Part shown: positions 41,248-49,931 of the stretch, piece by piece
Layout of the letters: each line of letters opens with the position of its first letter
Numbering within the stretch: the first letter of the stretch is position 1
Origin: CAYWPG01 sp964460035
GTDB taxonomy: Bacteria > Pseudomonadota > Gammaproteobacteria > Nitrococcales > AK92
Length of the DNA stretch: 54,834 nucleotides
Direction: 5' to 3'
Assembly (NCBI GenBank): GCA_964460035.1
Contig: CAYWPG010000024.1
Location: forward strand, 1-54,834
Position numbers and translations under genes: made by a program
The notes under the pieces: generated by a model
Databases searched by the model: none
Seen by the model: only the letters and a program-made list of their open reading frames with translations
What the model was told of the DNA's origin: nothing

Positions 41248-42012
41248 ATGTTTGCTGCCTTGATCGTCATACTCGTGGCCATACTGCTATTGGCCGTTTC
41301 CTCCATTCGTGTTCTGCGTGAGTATGAGCGGGGAGTGATTTTTCAGCTCGGCCGTTTCTGGCGGGTCAAGGGTCCCGGCTTGATCATCGTCATTCCCATG
41401 GTGCAACAGATGGTGCGCGTGGACTTGCGTACTATCGTGATGGACGTGCCAAGCCAAGACGTGATCTCCAGGGACAACGTCTCGGTCAAGGTGAATGCGG
41501 TAATCTACTTCCGCGTGATCGATCCGGAGCGGGCGGTGATACAGGTCGAGGATTACTTCATGGCCACGAGTCAGCTCGCGCAAACCACTCTGCGTTCGGT
41601 GCTGGGCAAGCACGACTTGGATGAAATGCTGGCCGAGCGCGATAAGCTCAACGCCGATATCCAGGATATCCTCGATGACCAGACCGATGCTTGGGGCATC
41701 AAGGTCTCCAACGTGGAGATCAAGCATGTGGATATCGACGAGAGCATGGTGCGCGCGATCGCCCGTCAGGCCGAAGCGGAACGCGAGCGCCGCGCCAAGG
41801 TGATTCACGCCGAAGGCGAGCTGCAGGCTTCCGAGAAGCTCTTCCAGGCCTCGGAAGTGCTGTCCAAGAGCCCGCAGGCGATCCAGCTGCGTTACCTCCA
41901 GACTTTGGCGAACATTGCTGGGGAGAAGAGCTCGACCATCGTCTTCCCAGTGCCTCTCGATCTCATGAAGACCCTGGAGGGGCTGGGGAAGAAGCTGGCA
42001 GAGCAGGGGTAA
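41248..42012 (+). CDS. Slipin (SPFH/band 7 family, stomatin-like)
   Basis: A 254-residue SPFH protein. One N-terminal membrane segment (about 2-20) is followed by the stomatin signature REYERGVIFQLGRFWRVKGPGL, DVPSQDVISRDNVSVKVNAVIYFRV, LAQTTLRSVLGKHDLDEML and an Ala/Glu-rich coiled coil. It should form large oligomeric membrane cages. A strong AAGGAGG precedes the ATG. Bacterial slipins are usually paired with an NfeD-type membrane protease; none is next to it here. Instead xerD starts 3 bases after its stop, with its ribosome-binding site inside the slipin gene. Confidence 0.94.
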   Translation: MFAALIVILVAILLLAVSSIRVLREYERGVIFQLGRFWRVKGPGLIIVIPMVQQMVRVDLRTIVMDVPSQDVISRDNVSVKVNAVIYFRVIDPERAVIQVEDYFMATSQLAQTTLRSVLGKHDLDEMLAERDKLNADIQDILDDQTDAWGIKVSNVEIKHVDIDESMVRAIARQAEAERERRAKVIHAEGELQASEKLFQASEVLSKSPQAIQLRYLQTLANIAGEKSSTIVFPVPLDLMKTLEGLGKKLAEQG

Positions 42013-42015
42013 GCC

Positions 42016-42945
42016 ATGGCGTTGACGTCGTCTAGTGCACCGATTCAGCTCGTCGATTCCGAGCAGCAGCTGATCGAGCGCTTTCTCGACGCATTATGGC
42101 TGGAGCGGGGCCTGAGCGAGGGAACGCTGACCGCCTACCGCTCCGATCTGGAAGCGTTCGCCCGCTGGCTGCAGCAGCGGGGGCGCAGCCTGCTGAGCGC
42201 GCAGCGCGACAGCATTCTGGACTACCTGGCGGTGCGGGTTCAGGCGGGTGCCCGCCCGCGCACCACGGCACGGCTGCTTTCCAGCCTGCGGCGTTTTTAT
42301 CGGTGGCAGGTGCGGGAAGGACGGCTGACGGAGGATCCTAGCGCCCGTGTCGACTCGCCCCGGCTCGGCAGACCGCTGCCCGCGGCACTGTCCGAGCAGG
42401 AGGTCGAAGCGCTCTTGGCAGCGCCGGAGGTGGACGATCCGGTGGGGCTGCGCGATCGCGCCATGCTGGAGCTACTGTACGCGACGGGTTTGCGCGTCTC
42501 GGAGCTGGTCAATCTGCCGCTGGCGGGCGTGAACCTGCGTCAGGGCGTGGTCCGGGTGATGGGCAAGGGCTCCAAGGAGCGCCTAGTGCCTATGGGGGAG
42601 GAGGCCATGGACTGGCTCACGCGCTACATGAGCGCTGCGCGGCCTGTGCTGCTGGGCGCCAAGCTTTGCGACTACGTGTTCGTGACCGGCCGAGGCGGTC
42701 CGCTCACGCGCCAAGCCTTCTGGTACCGTATCAAGCTTTACGCGACCGCAGCGGGCATTGCCAAGCCGCTGTCGCCTCATACGCTGCGACACTCGTTTGC
42801 AACCCATTTGCTCAATCACGGCGCGGATCTGCGTGTGGTACAAATGTTGCTCGGACACAGCGACCTTTCCACCACTCAGATCTATACTCACGTGGCCAAC
42901 CAGCGGCTTAAGGATCTGCACGCCCAACATCATCCGCGCGGCTGA
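42016..42945 (+). CDS. xerD: Site-specific tyrosine recombinase XerD
   Basis: A 309-residue tyrosine recombinase that, with XerC, resolves chromosome dimers at dif during division. Catalytic residues are all present: R160 (TGLRVSEL), K184 (GKGSKERL), H255 and R258 (SPHTLRHSFATHLL), H281 (LGHSDLSTTQ) and nucleophile Y290 (IYTHV). The N-terminal SAM-like DNA-binding domain covers about 15-105. Length is close to E. coli XerD (298). Its position before dsbC, as in E. coli, supports XerD over XerC. Coupled to the slipin gene. Confidence 0.94.
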   Translation: MALTSSSAPIQLVDSEQQLIERFLDALWLERGLSEGTLTAYRSDLEAFARWLQQRGRSLLSAQRDSILDYLAVRVQAGARPRTTARLLSSLRRFYRWQVREGRLTEDPSARVDSPRLGRPLPAALSEQEVEALLAAPEVDDPVGLRDRAMLELLYATGLRVSELVNLPLAGVNLRQGVVRVMGKGSKERLVPMGEEAMDWLTRYMSAARPVLLGAKLCDYVFVTGRGGPLTRQAFWYRIKLYATAAGIAKPLSPHTLRHSFATHLLNHGADLRVVQMLLGHSDLSTTQIYTHVANQRLKDLHAQHHPRG

Positions 42946-43063
42946 ACGCTCGAGCGCCGTGGGGAGCTGGTGAGTGCCGTCGACCGCGAATTGCGCGCCG
43001 GTACGCTACGGCCAGTGGTGGATGCTGGCATCATTGGCGCGGATCACGCTTTTAGGAGTTGTC

Positions 43064-43792
43064 ATGATCAAACGGATTCTGTTGCTGGCCCTGGCTGGCA
43101 TGCTCGCCACGGCCGCTCACGCGGAGGATACCGATCTTGTCCGTGAGCGCGTCGGCCAGGCGCTGAACAAGATCAACCCGGCGTTGCGCGTCGATGCAGT
43201 GCATCCTACCCCTGTTGCCGGACTCTACGAGGTGGTGGTCGGCAGCCAGGTAGTGTATTTCTCCGCCGACGGTCGCTACCTGGTCCAGGGCGAGTTGATC
43301 GATCTGCAGCAGCAGCGTTCGCTTACCGAGGCGCGCCGGCAGGGACAGCGGCTGCCGCTGCTGCAGGCTGTGCCGGAGGAAGAATTCATCGTTTATCCCG
43401 CGCGCGGCGAGCGGCGTCATCGGGTCACCATCGTTACCGACATCGATTGCCCATATTGCCGGCGCCTGCATGCGCATATGAGCGAGATCAACCGCCTTGG
43501 CATAGAGGTCCGCTACCTGCAGATGCCGCGCTCCGGCGTTGGCAGTCCCTCCTACCGCAAGGCCGTGTCGGTGTTCTGCAGCGACGACCGTAATCGGGCA
43601 ATGGACCGTGCCAAGGCGGGTGAAAGCGTTCCCGAACGAAGCTGCGACAACCCGGTCGAGCGCCACATGCAGCTGGCCTCCCGGCTTGGCATTAACGCCA
43701 CGCCCACCATAATTTTCGATAACGGCGCGATTCACCCGGGCTATTTGAATGCGCAGACACTGCTGGAGCGCGCGCAGGAGGAGGCGCGTTAG
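43064..43792 (+). CDS. dsbC: Thiol:disulfide isomerase DsbC
   Basis: A 242-residue periplasmic disulfide isomerase. A signal peptide (about 1-20) ends AHA-ED. The dimerisation domain spans about 21-80 (LNKINPALRVDAVHPTPVAG). The thioredoxin domain has C129-PY-C132, where E. coli DsbC has CGYC, plus the cis-Pro loop GINATPTI and a second Cys pair (VFCSDD, RSCDNP). The start at 43064 has AGGAG upstream; 30 upstream open codons are ignored. It follows xerD by 118 bases, as in enteric bacteria, and is ended by a strong bidirectional hairpin. Confidence 0.95.
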   Translation: MIKRILLLALAGMLATAAHAEDTDLVRERVGQALNKINPALRVDAVHPTPVAGLYEVVVGSQVVYFSADGRYLVQGELIDLQQQRSLTEARRQGQRLPLLQAVPEEEFIVYPARGERRHRVTIVTDIDCPYCRRLHAHMSEINRLGIEVRYLQMPRSGVGSPSYRKAVSVFCSDDRNRAMDRAKAGESVPERSCDNPVERHMQLASRLGINATPTIIFDNGAIHPGYLNAQTLLERAQEEAR

Positions 43793-43856
43793 CCTAGGCG
43801 TGCTGCGGCGGTGCGCGCCGCAGCGCGCTCGGGTATGGGATCGCGGGAAGCCCAGA

Positions 43857-43890
43857 AACGTAAAAGCGGCCATAAGGCCGCTTTTACGTT
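43857..43890. terminator. Bidirectional terminator between dsbC and fdxA
   Basis: A perfect 15-bp inverted repeat, AACGTAAAAGCGGCC (43857-43871) and GGCCGCTTTTACGTT (43876-43890), with a 4-base loop. The inner GC stem is flanked by AAAA and TTTT, so it gives a stem plus U-tract in both directions, fitting the convergent dsbC and fdxA genes. Confidence 0.85.
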
Positions 43891-43904
43891 GAGCCGCTAT
43901 GCGC

Positions 43905-44228
43905 TTAGCGCTCCAGGTACTTCAGCTTGTCGGGCTTGCCGTCCCACTCTTCGGCGTCCGGCAGCGGCGGTTTCTGCTCGGTGATAACCGGCCAGATTTG
44001 CGAGAGCTCGGCGTTCAACTCCAGGAAGTGCGCCTGATCCTCGGGCAGATCGTCCTCGGAGAAAATAGCCTCGGCAGGGCACTCTGGCTCGCACAGCGTG
44101 CAGTCGATGCACTCGTCCGGATCGATCACAAGAAAATTCGGTCCCTCGTGGAAACAGTCTACCGGGCAGACTTCAACGCAATCCGTGTACTTGCACTTGA
44201 TACAATTTTCCGTGACGACGAAGGTCAT
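43905..44228 (-). CDS. fdxA: 7Fe ferredoxin FdxA
   Basis: A 107-residue ferredoxin with one 3Fe-4S and one 4Fe-4S cluster. Cysteines C9, C17 and C50 fit the 3Fe cluster and C21, C40, C43 and C46 the 4Fe cluster, the Azotobacter FdI pattern shifted by one residue. The acidic C-terminal extension (EDQAHFLELNAELSQIWPVI) is typical of the proteobacterial family. It lies downstream of mutS, a neighbourhood common in Gammaproteobacteria. An 18-base palindrome lies in its leader. Confidence 0.97.
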   Translation of the reverse strand: MTFVVTENCIKCKYTDCVEVCPVDCFHEGPNFLVIDPDECIDCTLCEPECPAEAIFSEDDLPEDQAHFLELNAELSQIWPVITEQKPPLPDAEEWDGKPDKLKYLER

Positions 44229-44258
44229 CGCTTGCTCCGCTTGCTACTCGTTGTCATG

Positions 44259-44276
44259 AGTCCGCTCTAGCGGACT
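44259..44276. promoter_or_regulatory. Palindrome in the fdxA leader
   Basis: AGTCCGCT (44259-44266) and AGCGGACT (44269-44276) form a perfect 8-bp inverted repeat with a 2-base centre, 31 bases before the fdxA ATG. The short centre favours a dimeric-protein operator over an RNA hairpin. A TAGAAT -10-like hexamer on the minus strand lies upstream at 44329-44324. Confidence 0.35.
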
Positions 44277-44366
44277 GTCGATTAAGGACCATTTTAAAGG
44301 CTGGCCGGTTCGAAACGCGCGTTATTCTAGACCAGAAACCATAGCGGCGACACCCACGCGGTCGCA

Positions 44367-46955
44367 TTATGCCTTGCGCCGGCGCCGAAGCTCATAGAGG
44401 GCTTCCAGCGCCTGCTTCGGTGTCATCTCGTCAGGGTCCAGCGTGTCCAGATATTCCAGCGCCGGGTCCGGCTCGCTCTGTGCCTCGGGCTCAGGCTCGG
44501 GCTCGAGCTGAAACAGCGGCAGCTGTGGGTTTGGCTGCGGCCGACTCTCCTGTTCGAGCTGGCGAAGCTTGCGCCGCGCGGCGTTGATGACCGTTTGCGG
44601 CACGCCGGCCAGTGCGGCCACCTGCAGACCATAGCTCTGGTTGGCCGGACCGTTCTTGACCGCATGCAAGAAAACGATGCGATCGTTGTGCTCCACCGCG
44701 TCCAAATGCACGTTGGCGATGTTGTCGAATTGCTCGGGCAGGCTGGTCAGCTCGAAGTAGTGCGTCGCGAACAGTGTATAAGCGCCGATCTTGCCGGCCA
44801 GATGCGCCGCCGCGGCCCACGCCAGCGAGAGTCCGTCGAAGGTACTGGTGCCGCGGCCGATCTCGTCGAGCAGTACCAGGCTGTCGCGGGTGGCGTTGTT
44901 GAGTATGTTGGCCGTTTCCGTCATTTCCACCATGAAGGTGGAGCGGCCGCCGGCCAGATCGTCCGAGGCGCCGATACGCGTGAAGATGCGGTCTATGGGG
45001 CCTATCACCGCGCGCCGCGCCGGCACGAAGCTGCCAATATGCGCTAACAGCGTGATCAGGGCCACTTGGCGCATATAGGTCGATTTGCCGCCCATGTTCG
45101 GGCCGGTGATGATCAGCATGCGGCGCCGATCCGTCAACTCTATGTCGTTGGGCACGAACGGCCCGTCCATTACGCGCTCGACCACCGGGTGGCGCCCCTC
45201 CTCGATGCGCAAGCCGGGAGTGTCGACCAGCTCCGGGCGGCAGTAGTTGAGCGTTTCGGCACGCTCGGCCAGCGCCGTCAACGCATCGAGCTCCGCCAGC
45301 GCCGCGGCGATGTGCTGCAACGGCAACAGATCGGCGCCGATACGCTCCAGCAAGTCCTCGTAGAGCGCTTTCTCGCGCGCCAGGGCACGCTCGCGTGCGC
45401 TCAGCACCTTGTCCTCGAAGCTCTTCAGCTCCGGGGTGATGTAGCGCTCGACGCCTTTCAACGTTTGCCGGCGAATGTAATGCGCGGGCGCGGCGTCGGC
45501 CTGACTGCGCGAGAGCTCGATGTAATAACCGTGCACGCGGTTGTAGCCGACTTTGAGATTGGCGATGCCCGTCTCGGCCTGTTCGCGGCGCTCGAACTCG
45601 ATCAGAAAGGTATCGGCATTACGGCTGAGATTGCGCAGCTCGTCCAGCTCGGCATCGTAGCCATCCCGAATCACGCCCCCGTCGCGGATCAGCACGGGCG
45701 GGTTCTCAAGCACGGCGCGAGTCAGCAGATCATGCAGTTCAGGCTGTTCTGTGAGCTGGCTGGCGAGCTCCCGCAGCCGCGGCGCTTCCTGCTCGCTGAG
45801 CAAGCGTTGCAGTTGCGGTAGCCGGCCCAGGCCTTCGCGCAGCGCGGCCAGATCGCGCGGCCGCGCCGATTTCAGTGCCACGCGCGCGAGAATCCGCTCC
45901 ACGTCGCCAATGCCGCGCAGACACTCGCGAAGCCCGTGGTGAGCTTGGGTCTCCAGCAGCAGGGAGATGGCATCGTGACGGCCGTTCAGGACTTGGCGGT
46001 CGCGCAGAGGACGGTGCAACCAGCGGCGCAGCAGACGGCTGCCCATGGGAGTTACCGTGGTGTCGAGCACCGACGCTACCGTATGTTCATGCCCCCCGGC
46101 GAGGTTGAACTCCAACTCCAGGTTCCGGCGGCTGGCAGCGTCTATGATGATGCCGTCCTCGCGCCGCTCCACCTGCAAGCCCTGTACATGGGGCAGGCTG
46201 GCCCGTTGCGTCTCTTCCACGTACTGCAACAGGCAGCCCGCCGCGGCGATCGCCAGCGGCATGTGCGCGCAGCCGAATCCGCTCAGATCGCGGGTGCCGA
46301 ATTGGCGGTTGAGCAATCGCTCGCAGCTCTCCACTTCGAAGTGCCACGGCGGCCGGCGCTTGACTCCGGGCCGCTCCTGTAGCGCGCGCGGGCTGGGGGC
46401 GCTCTCGTCCACCAGTACCTCGGCCGGGCGCAGGCGTTCGAGTTCCGCCTGCAAGGCGTCGACGCCTTCGACTTCGAGCACGCTGAAACGACCGCTGGAG
46501 AGCTCCAGCGCGGCGATGCCGAAGGCTTTGCCATGCTGCGCTACGCTGAGCAGCAGATTGCTGCGCCGCTCCTCAAGCAAGGCTTCGTCGGTAAGAGTGC
46601 CGGGGGTGACTATCCGTACGACCTGACGCTCGACAGGTCCTTTGGACGTGGCCGGATCGCCGATTTGCTCGCAGATGGCGACCGACTCGCCCTTGCGTAC
46701 CAGCTTGGCGAGATACGCCTCCACCGCATGCACCGGCACACCGGCCATGGGGACCGGTTGTCCGGCCGACTGGCCGCGGGTGGTCAAAGTGATGTCGAGC
46801 AGCGTGGCGGCGCGCTTGGCATCGTCGAAGAACAGTTCATAGAAATCGCCCATGCGATAGAACAGCAAAATATCCGGATGCTCCGCCTTGATCCGCAGAT
46901 ACTGCTGCATCATGGGAGTGTGGGCCGAGAAGTCGCTTGCTTGCGCCTGATTCAT
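44367..46955 (-). CDS. mutS: DNA mismatch repair protein MutS
   Basis: An 862-residue MutS (E. coli 853) that recognises mispairs and recruits MutL. The mismatch-wedge motif GDFYELF lies near the N-terminus, Walker A is GPNMGGKST, and DEIGRGTSTFDGL is the Walker B/signature. The C-terminus ends in a tetramerisation-like helix after a Glu/Pro-rich linker (EPEPEPEAQSEPDP). The start at 46955 (MNQAQASDFSAHTPMMQQY) is chosen over an ATG 22 codons earlier; the ribosome-binding site is weak. An extended -10 box lies at 47068-47076. Confidence 0.96.
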   Translation of the reverse strand: MNQAQASDFSAHTPMMQQYLRIKAEHPDILLFYRMGDFYELFFDDAKRAATLLDITLTTRGQSAGQPVPMAGVPVHAVEAYLAKLVRKGESVAICEQIGDPATSKGPVERQVVRIVTPGTLTDEALLEERRSNLLLSVAQHGKAFGIAALELSSGRFSVLEVEGVDALQAELERLRPAEVLVDESAPSPRALQERPGVKRRPPWHFEVESCERLLNRQFGTRDLSGFGCAHMPLAIAAAGCLLQYVEETQRASLPHVQGLQVERREDGIIIDAASRRNLELEFNLAGGHEHTVASVLDTTVTPMGSRLLRRWLHRPLRDRQVLNGRHDAISLLLETQAHHGLRECLRGIGDVERILARVALKSARPRDLAALREGLGRLPQLQRLLSEQEAPRLRELASQLTEQPELHDLLTRAVLENPPVLIRDGGVIRDGYDAELDELRNLSRNADTFLIEFERREQAETGIANLKVGYNRVHGYYIELSRSQADAAPAHYIRRQTLKGVERYITPELKSFEDKVLSARERALAREKALYEDLLERIGADLLPLQHIAAALAELDALTALAERAETLNYCRPELVDTPGLRIEEGRHPVVERVMDGPFVPNDIELTDRRRMLIITGPNMGGKSTYMRQVALITLLAHIGSFVPARRAVIGPIDRIFTRIGASDDLAGGRSTFMVEMTETANILNNATRDSLVLLDEIGRGTSTFDGLSLAWAAAAHLAGKIGAYTLFATHYFELTSLPEQFDNIANVHLDAVEHNDRIVFLHAVKNGPANQSYGLQVAALAGVPQTVINAARRKLRQLEQESRPQPNPQLPLFQLEPEPEPEAQSEPDPALEYLDTLDPDEMTPKQALEALYELRRRRKA

Positions 46956-47067
46956 CGAGCTTTCTTGTTGCCGTGCGGGGTGATGGCCATATCCGTGGTA
47001 ATGAGAGCCCGCCCGAGACACTGTGGTTCGCTGTGACGCGCAGATCGGGCAGAACGCGTAACGCGCT

Positions 47068-47076
47068 ATTCTAGCA
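47068..47076 (-). promoter_or_regulatory. Extended -10 promoter candidate for mutS
   Basis: On the minus strand TGC-TAGAAT is an extended -10 motif (TGn plus TAGAAT, 5 of 6). No good -35 is present, as is common for extended -10 promoters. The predicted start near 47061 gives a leader of about 105 bases. Confidence 0.45.
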
Positions 47077-47171
47077 GACAGCGTCGGATTGGCGTTTCTG
47101 TCGGGCTAGGACGGCACGCCGTTGCGTTTTGTTATCCGGCGTTTAACCCGATCACAGTCTGGAAGACCCAT

Positions 47172-47672
47172 ATGAACAGAGATAATGATCTTGCAGCGCT
47201 GGCGGCACGGCTCGGAGAGGTTCTGCAGCAGCGAGGGTGGCGTTTGAGCACGGCGGAGTCCTGTACGGGCGGCTGGGTGGCGAAGCTGGTTACCGATATC
47301 GCGGGCAGTTCGGCCTGGTTCGATCGCGGCTGGGTGACCTACAGCAACGAAGCGAAACAGGAGCAGCTTGGGGTGCCGGCAGCGGTACTGGCCGAGCACG
47401 GCGCAGTGAGCGAGCCGGTGGTGCAGGCGATGGCTGCAGGCGCGTTGCGGGCAAGCAGCGGCGATGTGGCGGTTGCGATCAGCGGCATAGCCGGGCCGGG
47501 AGGGGGCAGTGCCGATAAGCCCGTCGGGACGGTGTGGTTTGCGTGGGCCGATCGTGCGGGGGAGATGCGGACGCTGCGGCGGGTGTTCCCGGGCGATCGC
47601 GAGGCTGTGCGGCGGGCCGCTGTGGTAGAGGCGCTGGGGGGCGTGCTGGGGATGGCCGAGATGTCTACGTAA
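47172..47672 (+). CDS. pncC: Nicotinamide-nucleotide amidohydrolase (CinA C-terminal domain)
   Basis: A 166-residue stand-alone CinA C-domain that hydrolyses NMN to nicotinate mononucleotide in NAD recycling. Family marks: STAESCTGGWVAKLVTDIAG, the catalytic Ser region GWVTYSNEAKQEQLGV, GAVSEPVVQAMA and AISGIAGPGGGSADKPVGTVW. GGAAG lies 7 bases before the ATG. It begins a pncC-thpR-recA-recX group; a CinA-type gene before recA is a classic gammaproteobacterial and Pseudomonas arrangement. Its product may matter for the NAD-dependent CobB encoded elsewhere. Confidence 0.95.
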   Translation: MNRDNDLAALAARLGEVLQQRGWRLSTAESCTGGWVAKLVTDIAGSSAWFDRGWVTYSNEAKQEQLGVPAAVLAEHGAVSEPVVQAMAAGALRASSGDVAVAISGIAGPGGGSADKPVGTVWFAWADRAGEMRTLRRVFPGDREAVRRAAVVEALGGVLGMAEMST

Positions 47673-47692
47673 GCGTAGGAGTAACCGACAGA

Positions 47693-48301
47693 GTGCAAGA
47701 TAGGGAACATCGAGCAGAAGAAGTCGATGCCGGTCAGGGCGAGACGCAAACGGCAGGGCAATCGGCGGACAAGCCAGTCGTGACGCAGGAGGAGGCCGAT
47801 CGGCTATTTCTTGCGCTATGGCCCGACGAACAGGCGAGGGCGCAGGCGGCCGCGCAGCGCATTCAGGTACGCGGGCGTCACGTGCCGGAGGATAATCTGC
47901 ACGTTACCTTGCTTTTTATAGGCATGCTGACCGCGGAGCGCCGCACCACGCTGGAAGCTGCCTTGGCCCAGGTCGAAGGCGAAAGTTTCGAGATTACGCT
48001 GGACCGTCGGGAAGTGACGCGCCGCGGTATCGCCTGGCTGGGCATGACCGAGGTGCCGCCTGAGCTGCGCCGCTTGCACGCGGCCGTCAGCGCTACCTGC
48101 GAAGCGCTGGGCATAGAGCTGGAGCGGCGCCCGCTGCGGCCGCATATGACGCTGGCCCGGCGTGCCCGCCCTCAACGCCCCGTTATCATTGAGCCGATCA
48201 GCTGGGCGGTGCACGAGTTCGCATTAGTGCGTTCGTTGCGGGGCGAAGAGGGGGTGCGCTACCAGAATGTGGGGCGATGGCCGCTGCGCGTGCGGGGATA
48301 A
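47693..48301 (+). CDS. thpR: RNA 2',3'-cyclic phosphodiesterase ThpR (LigT)
   Basis: A 2H-phosphoesterase that opens 2',3'-cyclic phosphate ends of RNA. Both catalytic HxTx motifs are present: HVTL (70-73) and HMTL (151-154), with RLFLALWPDE as the first strand. The start is uncertain. A GTG at 47693 with AGGAG 11 bases upstream gives 202 residues and a 35-residue hydrophilic N-terminal extension; a GTG at 47780 would give the usual length of about 173 but lacks a ribosome-binding site. It sits 20 bases after pncC. Confidence 0.88.
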   Translation: MQDREHRAEEVDAGQGETQTAGQSADKPVVTQEEADRLFLALWPDEQARAQAAAQRIQVRGRHVPEDNLHVTLLFIGMLTAERRTTLEAALAQVEGESFEITLDRREVTRRGIAWLGMTEVPPELRRLHAAVSATCEALGIELERRPLRPHMTLARRARPQRPVIIEPISWAVHEFALVRSLRGEEGVRYQNVGRWPLRVRG

Positions 48302-48405
48302 AAGCGTAACGAGCCGGCTTTTCGTCTCTGCGGGGTAGGAGCTGCAAGGCGGTTGTGGGATACTACGCAGCTTGGATTTTATGAGCGAGGCTGCCGGAGA
48401 CAGGA

Positions 48406-49440
<1,035 letters not shown>

Positions 49441-49441
49441 T

Positions 49442-49918
49442 ATGGCTGAACCGACGCTGGCGGATGTGCGCGAACTGAGCGTGCGGCTGCTGGCGCGGCG
49501 AGAGCATTCCGCGCTGGAGCTGCGGCGCAAGCTGCGCCAGCGCGGATGTGACGAGGCGTTGATCGAGGAGGCGCTCTCGCAGTTGCAGCAGGAGCGGCTG
49601 CAGAGCGACCGACGCTTTGCCGAAGAGTATGCCCGCAGCCGTTGCAATCAGGGCTACGGGCCGTTGCGTATCGAGGCGGAGCTGCGCGAGCGTGGAGTGG
49701 ATGCGCGTATCGACGAACTGCTCGAACTGGACGAGCAGGAGTGGCGCGAGCTGGCTGCCGAGGTGCGGCGCAAGCGCTTCGGTAACGTCGCCCCGAGTGA
49801 TTTGCGCGAGCGCAGCCGGCAATATCGCTATCTCGGCCAGCGCGGCTTCACATCGGACCAGATAAAACGGGCACTGGCGAGCGCCGGTCCGGATCAGGAA
49901 CTCAACCACAGCGAATAG
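49442..49918 (+). CDS. recX: RecA regulator RecX
   Basis: A 158-residue RecX, an inhibitor that binds the RecA filament groove. Three-helix repeats are visible: VRLLARREHSALELRRKL, SQLQQERLQSDRRFAEEYARS, GYGPLRIEAELRERGV and RYLGQRGFTSDQIKRAL. The ATG at 49442 lies one base past the recA stop, with GGAAG inside recA as ribosome-binding site, so recX depends on recA translation. The longer open frame starting within recA is a shadow. It is 14 bases before alaS. Confidence 0.95.
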   Translation: MAEPTLADVRELSVRLLARREHSALELRRKLRQRGCDEALIEEALSQLQQERLQSDRRFAEEYARSRCNQGYGPLRIEAELRERGVDARIDELLELDEQEWRELAAEVRRKRFGNVAPSDLRERSRQYRYLGQRGFTSDQIKRALASAGPDQELNHSE

Positions 49919-49931
49919 CAACCGAAAACAC

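Noticed and set aside
47534..47692. Extended ThpR reading that overlaps pncC
   Set aside because: The overlapped part is in another frame of the conserved pncC C-terminus and is Gly/Arg-rich.
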